From: Streptomyces sp. NBC_00249
GTDB taxonomy: Bacteria; Actinomycetota; Actinomycetes; Streptomycetales; Streptomycetaceae
DNA length: 64,000 bases
Assembly: GCF_026342355.1 (NCBI RefSeq)
Contig: NZ_JAPEMV010000001.1
Coordinates: 1,240,001-1,304,000, forward strand
Reading direction: 5' to 3'
Shown here one piece after another: positions 43,275-51,318 of the stretch. The notes beneath the pieces were generated by a model. The model was given only the letters and a program-made list of their open reading frames with translations. It was not told the origin of the DNA and ran no database searches. The position numbers were made by a program, and so were the translations under genes. Within the stretch, counting starts at the first letter, position 1. Each line of letters begins with the position of its first letter.

Positions 43275-43807
43275 GCACCCCCCGATCCGCCGTACGGATC
43301 GTCCCCGAGCCCAACGCCATCGTCGGCGTCGGCCTGATCGTGCTCGGCGCCGACGGCCGGCTGCTGCTCGGCCAGGCCCACGACGGCCGCTGGGAACTGC
43401 CCGGCGGCAAGGTGGACCCGGGGGAGGCCTTCGAGCAGGCCGCCGCCCGGGAACTCGCCGAGGAGACGGCGCTACGGGCCGCCCCCGAGGACATCCGCGT
43501 GCTGGCCGTCCAGCTCTACGCCGGCCCGGAGCAGACCCGGCTGACCGCCGCCGCGCTCACCGGCTCCGCCGAGGGCACACCCACCGTCACCGAACCCGAC
43601 AAGATCGCCCGCTGGCGGTGGTTCGCCCCGGAGGAGATCCCGGGCGCGCTCTACGCCCCCACGGCCGCCGTGCTGCGCGCCTGGAAGCCGGACCTGCCGG
43701 GCCTCCCGCGCGTGCCCTCGCACGACTACCCGACCACACCGACGACGCCGACGACCCAGGCGGCCCAGGCGGCCCAGGCACCCCAGGCACCCCAGGAGAC
43801 GATCTAG
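43271..43807 (+). CDS. NUDIX hydrolase
   Basis: A 178-residue NUDIX protein. The NUDIX box lies at ELPGGKVDPGEAFEQAAARE followed by LAEETAL, with the metal-binding EE pair intact and Ala where the consensus has Gly. It hydrolyses nucleoside-diphosphate-linked substrates; the exact one is unknown. The last 25 residues are tandem TTP/TTQ, AAQ and APQ repeats, unusual for the family. Translation is coupled to the XRE-cupin gene. Confidence 0.91.
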   Translation: MSTPRSAVRIVPEPNAIVGVGLIVLGADGRLLLGQAHDGRWELPGGKVDPGEAFEQAAARELAEETALRAAPEDIRVLAVQLYAGPEQTRLTAAALTGSAEGTPTVTEPDKIARWRWFAPEEIPGALYAPTAAVLRAWKPDLPGLPRVPSHDYPTTPTTPTTQAAQAAQAPQAPQETI

Positions 43808-43847
43808 CGACGCCCCCGGACACCTGAGGGGCGGCCCGGAGCCCGCC

Positions 43848-45920
43848 CTACCCCCGCCCCGCCCCCACCCCCGGCATCGCCGCGAAGTTCCCCTCCCTCA
43901 GGTCCTCCGCCAGCAGCCGCTTGGCGATCGCGTCCGCCGCCACCCGCAGTTCGGCGCTGCGCGGCCGCCCGCGGTCCTTCTCCAGCTGGTCCCCCAGCCA
44001 GTGCGCCCATGCCGCCGAGATGACGTCGGCCTCCCGCTGCCCGCCCGGAGTGAGCGCGAAGAAGCCGTTCTCCCGCGCCAGGTAGCCCTCGTCCGCCATC
44101 CGTTCGAACACCGGCAGCAGTACCTCCGGGGGCACGGACCGGCGCGAGGCCATCAGGCGCAGGCTGGCGTGGCCGACCGTCCGGGTCAGCAGGTCCACCT
44201 GCATGACCGCCCAGGCGCCGGCGATGTCCAGCCGCGTGTCGGAGCCGTTCACGATCGCGCGGGCGGTCTCCGGCCCCATGGTCCGTACGAGTTTGCCTAC
44301 CGCCAGCTCCAGCAGCTTCGCCGAGTCCCCTGAGGCGGTGGCCGGGGAGGCGAAACCGTCGCCCATGTCGGTGGATCCGGCCCGCGCGGTGTCCCGTAGC
44401 GGGACCTGCTTGAGGAACAGCGCGACCACGAAGCCGACCACGGCCACCGGCACGGTCCACAGGAACACCGTCTGCAGGGTGTCCGCGTACGCCGCGATCA
44501 CCGGGGCGGCCGCCTCCGGGTCCAGCCCGCGCACCCCCTGCGGGCTCTGCGCGGCCGCGGCCAGTTCGGCCGGGTCCTGCCCGGTGGCGGTGGCGGCCTC
44601 GCCGACCGCCGTCTTCAGGGCGGGCTCCAGGGTGTTGGCGTAGATGGTCCCGAAGACCGCCGTCCCGAAGGAGCTGCCGAGCGTACGGAAGAAGGTGACG
44701 CCGGAGGTGGCGGTGCCGAGGTCGGCGTAGTCGACGGTGTTCTGCACGGCGATGGTCAGTACCTGCATGCACAGGCCGATGCCGGTGCCGAGGACGAACA
44801 TGTACAGCGATTCCAGCCACGCGTCGGTCTGCGGCCCCATGAGCGACAGCAGGTACAGCCCGACGCCCATCACCGCGCTGCCCACGATCGGGAAGATCCG
44901 GTAGCGGCCCGTCTTGCTGGTGACGTTCCCGCTGAAGACGGAGGCGATCAGCAGGCCGATGACCATCGGCAGCGTCCGTACGCCCGACACGGTGGCCGAA
45001 TCCCCGTCCACGTACTGGAGATAGGTCGGCAGGAAGGTCATGGCGCCGAGCATCGCGAAGCCGACGACGAAGCTCAGTACCGAGCACACCGTGAAGACCG
45101 GATTGCGGAACAGCCGCATCGGCAGCATCGGTTCGGCGGCCCGGACCTCGGCCAGGCAGAACAGCGCCAGGGCGATCGCGCCGCCCGCGAACAGGCCGAT
45201 GATCATGCCTGAGGTCCAGGCGTACTCGTTGCCGCCCCAGCTCGTGGCCAGGATCAGGGCGCTGGAGCCGATCGCGACCAGGGCGATGCCGAGGTAGTCG
45301 ACGACCGGCCGGCCGACGGCCCGTACCGAGGGGATGGTGCGCGCGGCCGCGACGACCACGAGGATCGCGATGGGGACGTTGACGTAGAAGCACCAGCGCC
45401 AGGTCAGGTGGTCGGTGAACAGCCCGCCCAGCAGCGGTCCGATGACGGTCGCGACCCCGAAGACGGCACCGATCGCGCCCTGGTACTTGCCCCGTTCGCG
45501 CAGCGGCACCACATCGGCGATCAGCGCCATGGAGGTGACCATCAGGCCGCCCGCGCCGATGCCCTGCACGCCCCGCCACAGGATGAGGAGGGTCATGTTG
45601 CTCGCGAGGCCGCACAGGAAGGAGCCGGTGATGAAGATGATCGCCGAGACCTGGAAGATCAGCTTCCGGCCGAACATGTCGCCGAACTTGCCCACCAGCA
45701 CCGTCGCGACGGTCTCCGCGAGCAGATAGGCGGTGACCACCCACGACATGTGGTCCCCGCCGCCGAGGTCCGCCACGATCGTGGGAAGGGCCGTGCCCAC
45801 GATGGTCTGGTCGAGGGCCGCCAGCAGCACGCCCAGCATGATCGTGCCGAAGACGACGTTGCGCCGCCGCCGGTCGAGCACGGGGGGCGCCGCGGCCGGC
45901 GCGGCGGGGGCAGTGGTCAC
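43848..45920 (-). CDS. DHA2-family MFS multidrug exporter with C-terminal winged-helix-like extension
   Basis: A roughly 690-residue transporter. Fourteen or so membrane segments are visible, with motif A GKFGDMFGRK, LDQTIVGTALPTIV (motif D1) and GPLLGGLFTD (motif C, antiporter). From about residue 540 the protein continues as a soluble helical domain (LLTRTVGHASLRLMASRRSV, FERMADEGYLARENGFFALT) resembling a MarR winged helix. GTG 45920 behind GAGAG is preferred; GTG 45929 or further upstream are possible. It likely exports drugs or metabolites with proton exchange. Confidence 0.9.
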   Translation of the reverse strand: MTTAPAAPAAAPPVLDRRRRNVVFGTIMLGVLLAALDQTIVGTALPTIVADLGGGDHMSWVVTAYLLAETVATVLVGKFGDMFGRKLIFQVSAIIFITGSFLCGLASNMTLLILWRGVQGIGAGGLMVTSMALIADVVPLRERGKYQGAIGAVFGVATVIGPLLGGLFTDHLTWRWCFYVNVPIAILVVVAAARTIPSVRAVGRPVVDYLGIALVAIGSSALILATSWGGNEYAWTSGMIIGLFAGGAIALALFCLAEVRAAEPMLPMRLFRNPVFTVCSVLSFVVGFAMLGAMTFLPTYLQYVDGDSATVSGVRTLPMVIGLLIASVFSGNVTSKTGRYRIFPIVGSAVMGVGLYLLSLMGPQTDAWLESLYMFVLGTGIGLCMQVLTIAVQNTVDYADLGTATSGVTFFRTLGSSFGTAVFGTIYANTLEPALKTAVGEAATATGQDPAELAAAAQSPQGVRGLDPEAAAPVIAAYADTLQTVFLWTVPVAVVGFVVALFLKQVPLRDTARAGSTDMGDGFASPATASGDSAKLLELAVGKLVRTMGPETARAIVNGSDTRLDIAGAWAVMQVDLLTRTVGHASLRLMASRRSVPPEVLLPVFERMADEGYLARENGFFALTPGGQREADVISAAWAHWLGDQLEKDRGRPRSAELRVAADAIAKRLLAEDLREGNFAAMPGVGAGRG

Positions 45921-45992
45921 ATCTCGCACTCTCACAGCGCCCCCGCCGCACCGCACCCGGCACGGGGCCGTACGGGTGGGTCCCGGCCGGGA

Positions 45993-47348
45993 TCAGCGCA
46001 GGTAGGCCAGTCCCGGGTGCTCCGCCGCGTACCCGTCCAGCAGGCGCCGGGCCACGGTCACGGAGTCGACGAGCGGGTGCAGCGCGAAGGCCTTCACCGC
46101 GTCCGCCCGCGAGCCGCTCGCGGCGGCGGCCAGCACCTCCCGCTCGACCGCCTTCACCGAGGTCACCAGTCCCACGGCGTGCAGCGGCAGCGGGTCCACC
46201 GCCACCGGGTGCGCGCCGTTCGCGTCGACGAGGCAGGGCACCTCGATCACCGCCCGGTCGTCGAGCACGGACAGGGTGCCCCGGTTGCGGACGTTGAGGA
46301 TCAGGGTGGCCCGCTCGTCCCGGGCGACGGCCCGCATCAGCGCGAGCGCGACCCGCTCGTAGCCGCCGGACTCCAGGTCGCTCTCCTCGCGCTCGCCGAC
46401 GCCCGCCACCTCGCGGTTCTCGGCCATGTACGTGGCCTCGCGCTCGGCCCGGGTCCGGTCCCAGGCGGCCAGGGCCGCCCCGGCGGGCGCTCCGGGCCGG
46501 CCGGCCTCGGCGTAGAAGCCGCGCTGCTGGTCGCGCAGGAACGCGCCGCGCGTCTGCTTCACCTCTTGGTAGGCCCGTACGGTGTCACGGTTGAAGTAGT
46601 AGTAGTGCAGGTACTCGTTCGGGACCGCGCCCAGCGAGCGCAGCCACTCGGCCCCGAAGAGCCGGCCCTCCTCGAAGGACTCCAGGGCCTCGGTGTCGGC
46701 CAGCAGCCGGGGCAGTTCGTCACGGCCGCCGATCCGCAGGCCCCGCACCCAGCCCAGGTGGTTGAGGCCGACGTAGTCGATCCAGGCCTCCTCGGGGCGG
46801 GCGCCGAGCAGCCGGGCGATCCGGCGGCCGAGACCCACCGGTGAGTCGCAGATCCCGATGACCCGGTCCCCGAGCTCCTCGGCCATGGCCTCGGTGACGA
46901 TGCCCGCCGGGTTGGTGAAGTTGATGACCCACGCCCCGGGGGCGGTACGGGCGATCCTGCGCGCGAGCTCCCGGGCCACCGGCACCGTCCGCAGGCCGTA
47001 CGCGATGCCGCCCGCGCCGACCGTCTCCTGGCCCAGCACTCCCTCGGCCAGGGCGATCCGCTCGTCGGCCGCGCGGCCCTCCAGGCCGCCCACGCGGATG
47101 GCCGAGAAGACGAAGTCGGCGCCGCGCAGGGCCTCGTCCAGGTCGCCGGTGGCGGTGACCCGGGGGGCGTCCGGCACCCCGGCGGCGGCCGCCTGGTCGG
47201 CGAGCACCCGGGCCATGGCGGTGAGCCGGCCGGAGTCCTCGTCGTAGAGCGTCACATGGGACACCCTTCCCTCGGCGTGATCGCCGAGGAGGGCTCCGTA
47301 GACGAGCGGTACGCGGAACCCGCCCCCGCCGAGGATGGTCAACCGCAT
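45993..47348 (-). CDS. Glycoside hydrolase family 4 enzyme (6-phospho-beta-glucosidase-like)
   Basis: A 451-residue NAD+- and Mn2+-dependent GH4 enzyme. The nucleotide loop is TILGGGGFRVPLVYGAL, followed by DFVFSAIRVGG, INFTNPAGIVTEA, the metal-binding Cys in GICDSPVG and His in VGLNHLGW. GH4 works by oxidation-elimination rather than acid-base hydrolysis. The GGGGFR start and NHLGW are typical of the 6-phospho-beta-glucosidase branch, but phospho-substrate use is uncertain in Streptomyces. No sugar transporter adjoins. Inverted repeats upstream may be its operator. Confidence 0.9.
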   Translation of the reverse strand: MRLTILGGGGFRVPLVYGALLGDHAEGRVSHVTLYDEDSGRLTAMARVLADQAAAAGVPDAPRVTATGDLDEALRGADFVFSAIRVGGLEGRAADERIALAEGVLGQETVGAGGIAYGLRTVPVARELARRIARTAPGAWVINFTNPAGIVTEAMAEELGDRVIGICDSPVGLGRRIARLLGARPEEAWIDYVGLNHLGWVRGLRIGGRDELPRLLADTEALESFEEGRLFGAEWLRSLGAVPNEYLHYYYFNRDTVRAYQEVKQTRGAFLRDQQRGFYAEAGRPGAPAGAALAAWDRTRAEREATYMAENREVAGVGEREESDLESGGYERVALALMRAVARDERATLILNVRNRGTLSVLDDRAVIEVPCLVDANGAHPVAVDPLPLHAVGLVTSVKAVEREVLAAAASGSRADAVKAFALHPLVDSVTVARRLLDGYAAEHPGLAYLR

Positions 47349-47469
47349 GCCCGTACCGCCCTTCGCCGTTCACGACCGGTGCCACGGCCTCCCGGGACCT
47401 GCACCCCGCACCCGGGGCACTCCCGCGCCCCGCGCCACCCGCCCCGCACTGCCGCGCCACCGCACCCGA

Positions 47470-47512
47470 TGCCACGATCGGTGACATCCGCGCGGTGACA
47501 CGGATCGTGGCA
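47470..47512. promoter_or_regulatory. 10-bp inverted repeat with nested direct repeats upstream of the GH4 gene
   Basis: TGCCACGATC and GATCGTGGCA form perfect 10-bp arms around 23 bases that contain GGTGACA twice. A further GTGGCACG lies just outside at 47518. It is about 120-165 bp upstream of the GH4 start, and 80 bp from the 3' end of the MmyB-like regulator gene. Confidence 0.55.
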
Positions 47513-47591
47513 CGTTCCGTGGCACGGGCCGCGGCCCGGCCCCGGCACGAGCCGCGGCACACGCTTCAGGGCACCAGTGTCCCCCGCCCGC

Positions 47592-48581
47592 TCAGTCCAC
47601 CGGCGACGGCACGGCCCGCAGCCGCGCGCCCTGCTGCTGCGGGAATCCGGCGCCACCGCGCACGGGGCCGGTGGGCAGACCCTGCGGGGCCGAGAGCACC
47701 AGGGTGACCCGGGTGAGTCCCATGCCCTCCAGCATTCGGCTGGATTCCGCCACCATGCGGCACCGCACCAGACCCCAGCCGGGGTCGGGGTGGCGTACGG
47801 TCCGCACCGCGCCGTCCTGTTCCGCGGCCAGCTCCCCGTGGGTGCTCAGCCAGTGCGGAACCCCGTACCGGTAGGCGGCCTCCATGAACGGGTCACGAGC
47901 CACCTCCTGGCGGATGCTGCGCAGCCCCTCGTCCTCCGGGGCGGCGGCCAGCGCGTTCGCGAACTGGGCCAGCAGGGGCACGCACCAGGCCGGTTCGTGG
48001 TCCTCCAGCACGGCCGCGGCGTCCGGGTGGAACAGCACGAAGCGCAGGAAGTTGTCGTCCGGCAGGGCCGTCGGGTGCGGGCGCACCGTCTGGAAGAGCC
48101 GGTCGAACGCCGAGTTCGTGAGGGCCACGTCCCAGCGGTGGTCCACCAGGAAACTCGGGTACGGCACGGCCTCCATGAGGGCCGCGTAGTCGACGAGGTA
48201 GTCGCGCTGGGCCGGATCCTGCGGGAGCCGGTTCTCCTCCGCCGCACGCCAGGTGGGCGGCGGGTCCCGGTCGACCATGACCCGGAAGAGCCAGAAGCAC
48301 TGCCGCTCGCTCATCTCCAAGGCCTCGGCCAGGGCGAGGAGTTTGCGGTCCGTCCATTCCTTGACGAGCCCGCGCTCCCAGTTCCCGTAGGCACGGACAC
48401 TGATGCGCAGCCTTGAAGCGAGGTCCTCCTGGCTCAGGCCCAGCTCCTCACGGCGCTGGCGCAAAATCTCCTTGCGCCGCTCCGACCGTACTGCGCCACG
48501 CGCGGACTCCTCGCCCGCCAGGCGCTCCTCACCGGCTCGGACGAGGCCATCGGACTGGCCCACCGCTGCGAGATGTGGCAC
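47592..48581 (-). CDS. XRE regulator with MmyB-like ligand-binding domain
   Basis: A 329-residue regulator. The helix-turn-helix is LRQRREELGLSQEDLASRLRISVRAYGNWERG (about residues 40-75). The rest is the MmyB-like PAS-type domain (YPSFLVDHRWDVALTNSAFDRLF, FLRFVLFHPDAA), thought to bind a hydrophobic ligand. The start GTG 48581 is fixed by a strong GGAGGGGGAG six bases upstream; the frame is open far beyond it, but that part is antisense to the divergent gene. It sits opposite the XRE/ImmA-IrrE/membrane gene set, across 217 bp. Confidence 0.9.
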   Translation of the reverse strand: MPHLAAVGQSDGLVRAGEERLAGEESARGAVRSERRKEILRQRREELGLSQEDLASRLRISVRAYGNWERGLVKEWTDRKLLALAEALEMSERQCFWLFRVMVDRDPPPTWRAAEENRLPQDPAQRDYLVDYAALMEAVPYPSFLVDHRWDVALTNSAFDRLFQTVRPHPTALPDDNFLRFVLFHPDAAAVLEDHEPAWCVPLLAQFANALAAAPEDEGLRSIRQEVARDPFMEAAYRYGVPHWLSTHGELAAEQDGAVRTVRHPDPGWGLVRCRMVAESSRMLEGMGLTRVTLVLSAPQGLPTGPVRGGAGFPQQQGARLRAVPSPVD

Positions 48582-48628
48582 CGAGAGCTCCCCCTCCTCA
48601 CGGTCTGGATCTTCATTTCCGTGTGGCG

Positions 48629-48658
48629 ATCCTGCTACCGACTTCATTCGAGTGTCAA
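48629..48658 (-). promoter_or_regulatory. Promoter of the MmyB-like regulator
   Basis: On the bottom strand TTGACA (48658-48653) and CAGGAT (48634-48629) are 18 bp apart, a good vegetative-sigma match. Transcription would start near 48,622, about 40 bases before GTG 48581, leaving a normal leader with its ribosome-binding site. Confidence 0.6.
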
Positions 48659-48696
48659 CTATCGTGGCAATTCCAGCCTTGCGACAGCTCATTCCC

Positions 48697-48710
48697 GCCA
48701 CAGCTGTGGC
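48697..48710. promoter_or_regulatory. Perfect palindrome between the divergent XRE genes
   Basis: GCCACAGCTGTGGC is a perfect 14-bp palindrome in the centre of the 217-bp shared region. GTGGCAA occurs here and again at 48665-48671, 41 bp away. It lies about 90 bp upstream of the rightward XRE start, ahead of a possible -10 TAGATT at 48740. It is a candidate operator for one of the two XRE proteins. Confidence 0.6.
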
Positions 48711-48798
48711 AAGTTCTGGCTCTCCCGAGGCATACCGGATAGATTCCCTGAGGCCGACCACGTGCCCACTGACCTCGCGCGATCTAGGAGAACCACTG

Positions 48799-49467
48799 GT
48801 GACAGACGGCTTCCCGGCTCCCGTCGCGGTGGCCAACGCGCCGCTGGCAGCGACCGTCACGCGGGTCGCCGAACTCGCGAACAAAATGGGCCGCGACCTG
48901 AACCAGGTCTTCGACCTCCGAAAGCTCTCGGAGGCCTCCGGAGTCCCCACCGACGTGGTCAAGACCCTGCTGGACGGCAGGCGGGCCGGCGAACCCGATC
49001 TCCAGGCGCGTTTCCTCCAGCGCCTCGACCTGCTCCGGCGGACCCGGGTCAAACAGAACGGCCGGCGCTACACCCAGCAGGAGATCGCGGACGGCGCCGG
49101 GATGTCCCGGCAGCAGGCCGGCGCCCTGATCAACGGTGACCGCCGGCCCACGATGGAGCACTGTGACGCGATCCAGCGCTTCTTCGGGGTGCACGCCGGC
49201 TTCCTCACCGCACACGACGCCGACGCCCTCACCGACGCCCTCCAGCGGACCGAGCAGCAGCTGCTGCAGGACTTCGCGGGCCGCGAGCGGCAGACTGTTC
49301 CGGCGGAGGCCGCTTCGGCGGGCGATCCGCTGGCAAGACTCCTGCAGAACCACGGTGTACGGGGCATCGCCTGGCGCGCCGCCCAACTGCCCAGCGACAA
49401 GCACCGGGACAAGGTGACCGAATGGCTGGACATGCTTCTCGAAAGCGTCAAACCGAACGAATCATGA
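48799..49467 (+). CDS. XRE-family regulator of the ImmA/IrrE-linked gene set
   Basis: A 222-residue protein. GTG 48799 follows AGGAG by eight bases. The central helix-turn-helix is YTQQEIADGAGMSRQQAGALINGDRRPTMEHCDAI (about residues 95-130), preceded by an N-terminal helical part (LAATVTRVAELANKMGRDLNQVFDLRKLSEASGV) that looks like a second, degenerate HTH. The C-terminal region is Gln- and Glu-rich helical. It precedes an ImmA/IrrE-like gene by 64 bp, as regulators cleaved or controlled by ImmA/IrrE proteases usually do. Confidence 0.85.
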   Translation: MTDGFPAPVAVANAPLAATVTRVAELANKMGRDLNQVFDLRKLSEASGVPTDVVKTLLDGRRAGEPDLQARFLQRLDLLRRTRVKQNGRRYTQQEIADGAGMSRQQAGALINGDRRPTMEHCDAIQRFFGVHAGFLTAHDADALTDALQRTEQQLLQDFAGRERQTVPAEAASAGDPLARLLQNHGVRGIAWRAAQLPSDKHRDKVTEWLDMLLESVKPNES

Positions 49468-49531
49468 CCCAGTCGAAAGTCTGGATCTGATCCTTGAGTC
49501 CTGATCCGGATCCGCGCCGACGGGGAGAACG

Positions 49532-50089
49532 GTGAGCATAGGCAGAGCGCAGCGGCGGTTGTGCGCGGAGCTGGTGGCCGGCATCAAGCTGGCCGCCCCC
49601 GTGGAACCCGTGGATCTCTACGCCGCCCTCTGCGAGGGCATGAGCAGGCACCGCGGCCGCCCCGTGGAGTTCCGGATGGCCGCCTTCCCGCAGGGGACGG
49701 CCAGCGGTCTGTGGCTCGACATGGCGGACCGCGATCTGGTCGTGATCGAGGAGCGCACCGCACCGGACCACCAGCTGGTGATCCTCGGCCACGAGCTGTG
49801 GCACATGAAGGCCGGCCACTGCAGCCACCACGTCGACGGCGCCGCCGTCGCCGCCCGGCTGCTGACGGACCAGGCCGACATCGGCGAGACCGTCCGCCGG
49901 GTCGCCGCGCGCACCCGCGCCGACGTCCAGGAGGAGACGGAGGCCGAGACCTTCGGCCTGCTCCTGGGCAGCCGGTGCCGCACCTGGCTGGCCGGATCCT
50001 CCAGCCACCGCGCGCCCGCCCAGCGCGACGAGCTGGCGGGCCGCATCGAGACCTCCCTCGGCTACCGGGGGCACAGGAACGACCGTTGA
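49532..50089 (+). CDS. ImmA/IrrE-like zinc metallopeptidase domain protein
   Basis: A 185-residue protein with the zinc motif HELWH in LVILGHELWHMKAGHC and a downstream acidic ligand region (EEETEAETFGLLLG-like, with EAETFG). Relatives such as ImmA and IrrE cleave a neighbouring XRE repressor in response to a signal; in Streptomyces these proteins are often labelled toxin. GTG 49532 lies after GGGGAGAACG. It lies between the XRE regulator and a polytopic membrane protein, and its stop is within a 17-bp tandem duplication that also forms the next gene's ribosome-binding site. Confidence 0.85.
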   Translation: MSIGRAQRRLCAELVAGIKLAAPVEPVDLYAALCEGMSRHRGRPVEFRMAAFPQGTASGLWLDMADRDLVVIEERTAPDHQLVILGHELWHMKAGHCSHHVDGAAVAARLLTDQADIGETVRRVAARTRADVQEETEAETFGLLLGSRCRTWLAGSSSHRAPAQRDELAGRIETSLGYRGHRNDR

Positions 50090-50107
50090 ACAGGAACCAC
50101 CGTTGAA
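50074..50107 (+). repeat. 17-bp tandem duplication at a stop/start junction
   Basis: CAGGAACGACCGTTGAA is followed at once by CAGGAACCACCGTTGAA, with one mismatch in 17. The first copy contains the TGA stop of the ImmA/IrrE-like gene. The second supplies AGGAA and the TTG start of the membrane-protein gene. Confidence 0.85.
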
Positions 50108-51287
50108 AGGCCAGGACTACTACATCCCGGCGGCCGCGATGGCGATCGCACTCGTCTTCAAGCTGCCGGCCCTGCGCAACAACTGGCGCGACCCGCTCCT
50201 GCGGTCGGTCTGCGTGCTGCTGACCCTGGCCGGCGCGGTGTTCACCTTCGCCGCACCGCCCACCATCGGCGCCGTCAACGACTGGACGGGCATCCCCAAC
50301 TTCTCCGCCCCGCTGGTGTACTGCCTGATGACCGCCTTCAGCGCCTCCTGCCTGGTGCTGATGTTCAACTGGCGCGGCGGCCCGCCGGAGGAGATCCGGC
50401 GCACCTCCCAGCGCTGGATCTCCGGCTACGCCACCGTCATCGTGGCCATCGCGGTGCTGTTCGCCCTCGGTGACGCCCCTGAGCAGCGGCTGCGCGACTT
50501 CGACACGCACTACGCCAACACCCCGTACATCCGCGTGATGATCGCCCTCTACCTGCTGGCGCACAACGTGGCCGCGATGACGATGAGCGCGATGTGCTGG
50601 CGCTGGTCCCTCCAGGTGCGCGGCTGGCTGCGCGGCGGCCTGGTGATCATCGTGGCGGGGTACGGGTTCAGCCTGACCTACGACGCCACCAAGATGTCCG
50701 CGGTCGTCGCGCGCTGGCTGGGGTACGACCTGGACGCCCTCAGCACGTACGTGGCCCCGCCCCTGGCGTCCGTCGGCGCGCTCGTCAGCGCCGTCGGCTT
50801 CATCCTGCCCCTGGTGTGCCAGCGGACCTCCGACAGCTGGCGGACCTGGGCGACGTACCGCCGCCTCGGCCCGCTCTGGCACGAGGTGCAGAGCACCGCG
50901 CCCGAGGGCACCCCCGGGGTGCGGATGTCCTGGTGGTCCCCGGCCGAGATCCGGGTGATCCAGCGCGAGTCCGACATCCACGACGGGTTCCTGCGGCTCG
51001 GCCCCTGCTTCGACCGGGAGCAACGCGACACCGCCTACGAACGGGCCCTCGCGGACGGCGCCGACGAGGCCACCGCCCGGGCCGTGGCCGACGCCGCGAT
51101 GGTGGCGGCGGCGGTGCGCGCGAGCGCCGCCGACCCGGAGGGGACGGCGGCGCTCGAGGAAGCGGACGGGGAGCGGGTCCTCATCCTGGCCGACGGGGCG
51201 CGTGACCTCGTACGCATCTCCCACGCCCTGCGGCATTCGCCGGTCGTGGCGGCGGCCCGCCGGCAGGCGGCCCCGGCGCGGGGCTGA
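50103..51287 (+). CDS. MAB_1171c-family (DUF6545-like) polytopic membrane protein
   Basis: A 394-residue protein. The N-terminal 240 residues hold about seven membrane segments (IPAAAMAIALVFKLPAL, VCVLLTLAGAVFTFAAP, VYCLMTAFSASCLVLMF, VIVAIAVLFALG, and others). The C-terminal 150 residues are cytosolic, with YRRLGPLWHEV and DIHDGFLRLGPCFD, hallmarks of the MAB_1171c putative-transporter family. Start TTG 50103 follows AGGAA. It is encoded with an XRE regulator and an ImmA/IrrE-like protein, an arrangement recurrent in Streptomyces. No transported substrate is known. Confidence 0.85.
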   Translation: MKGQDYYIPAAAMAIALVFKLPALRNNWRDPLLRSVCVLLTLAGAVFTFAAPPTIGAVNDWTGIPNFSAPLVYCLMTAFSASCLVLMFNWRGGPPEEIRRTSQRWISGYATVIVAIAVLFALGDAPEQRLRDFDTHYANTPYIRVMIALYLLAHNVAAMTMSAMCWRWSLQVRGWLRGGLVIIVAGYGFSLTYDATKMSAVVARWLGYDLDALSTYVAPPLASVGALVSAVGFILPLVCQRTSDSWRTWATYRRLGPLWHEVQSTAPEGTPGVRMSWWSPAEIRVIQRESDIHDGFLRLGPCFDREQRDTAYERALADGADEATARAVADAAMVAAAVRASAADPEGTAALEEADGERVLILADGARDLVRISHALRHSPVVAAARRQAAPARG

Positions 51288-51318
51288 GCGCCTGCCGCCG
51301 GGCCGCGGCGCGGGAGGG

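Noticed and set aside
40999..43807. A secondary-metabolite gene cluster around the flavin monooxygenase
   Set aside because: No polyketide, peptide or terpene synthase is nearby; the neighbours are a regulator, a NUDIX enzyme and DNA repair genes.
49532..50089. Classic toxin-antitoxin pair with the XRE gene
   Set aside because: The HELWH protein looks like a zinc peptidase rather than a growth-inhibiting toxin, and a third membrane gene belongs to the set.
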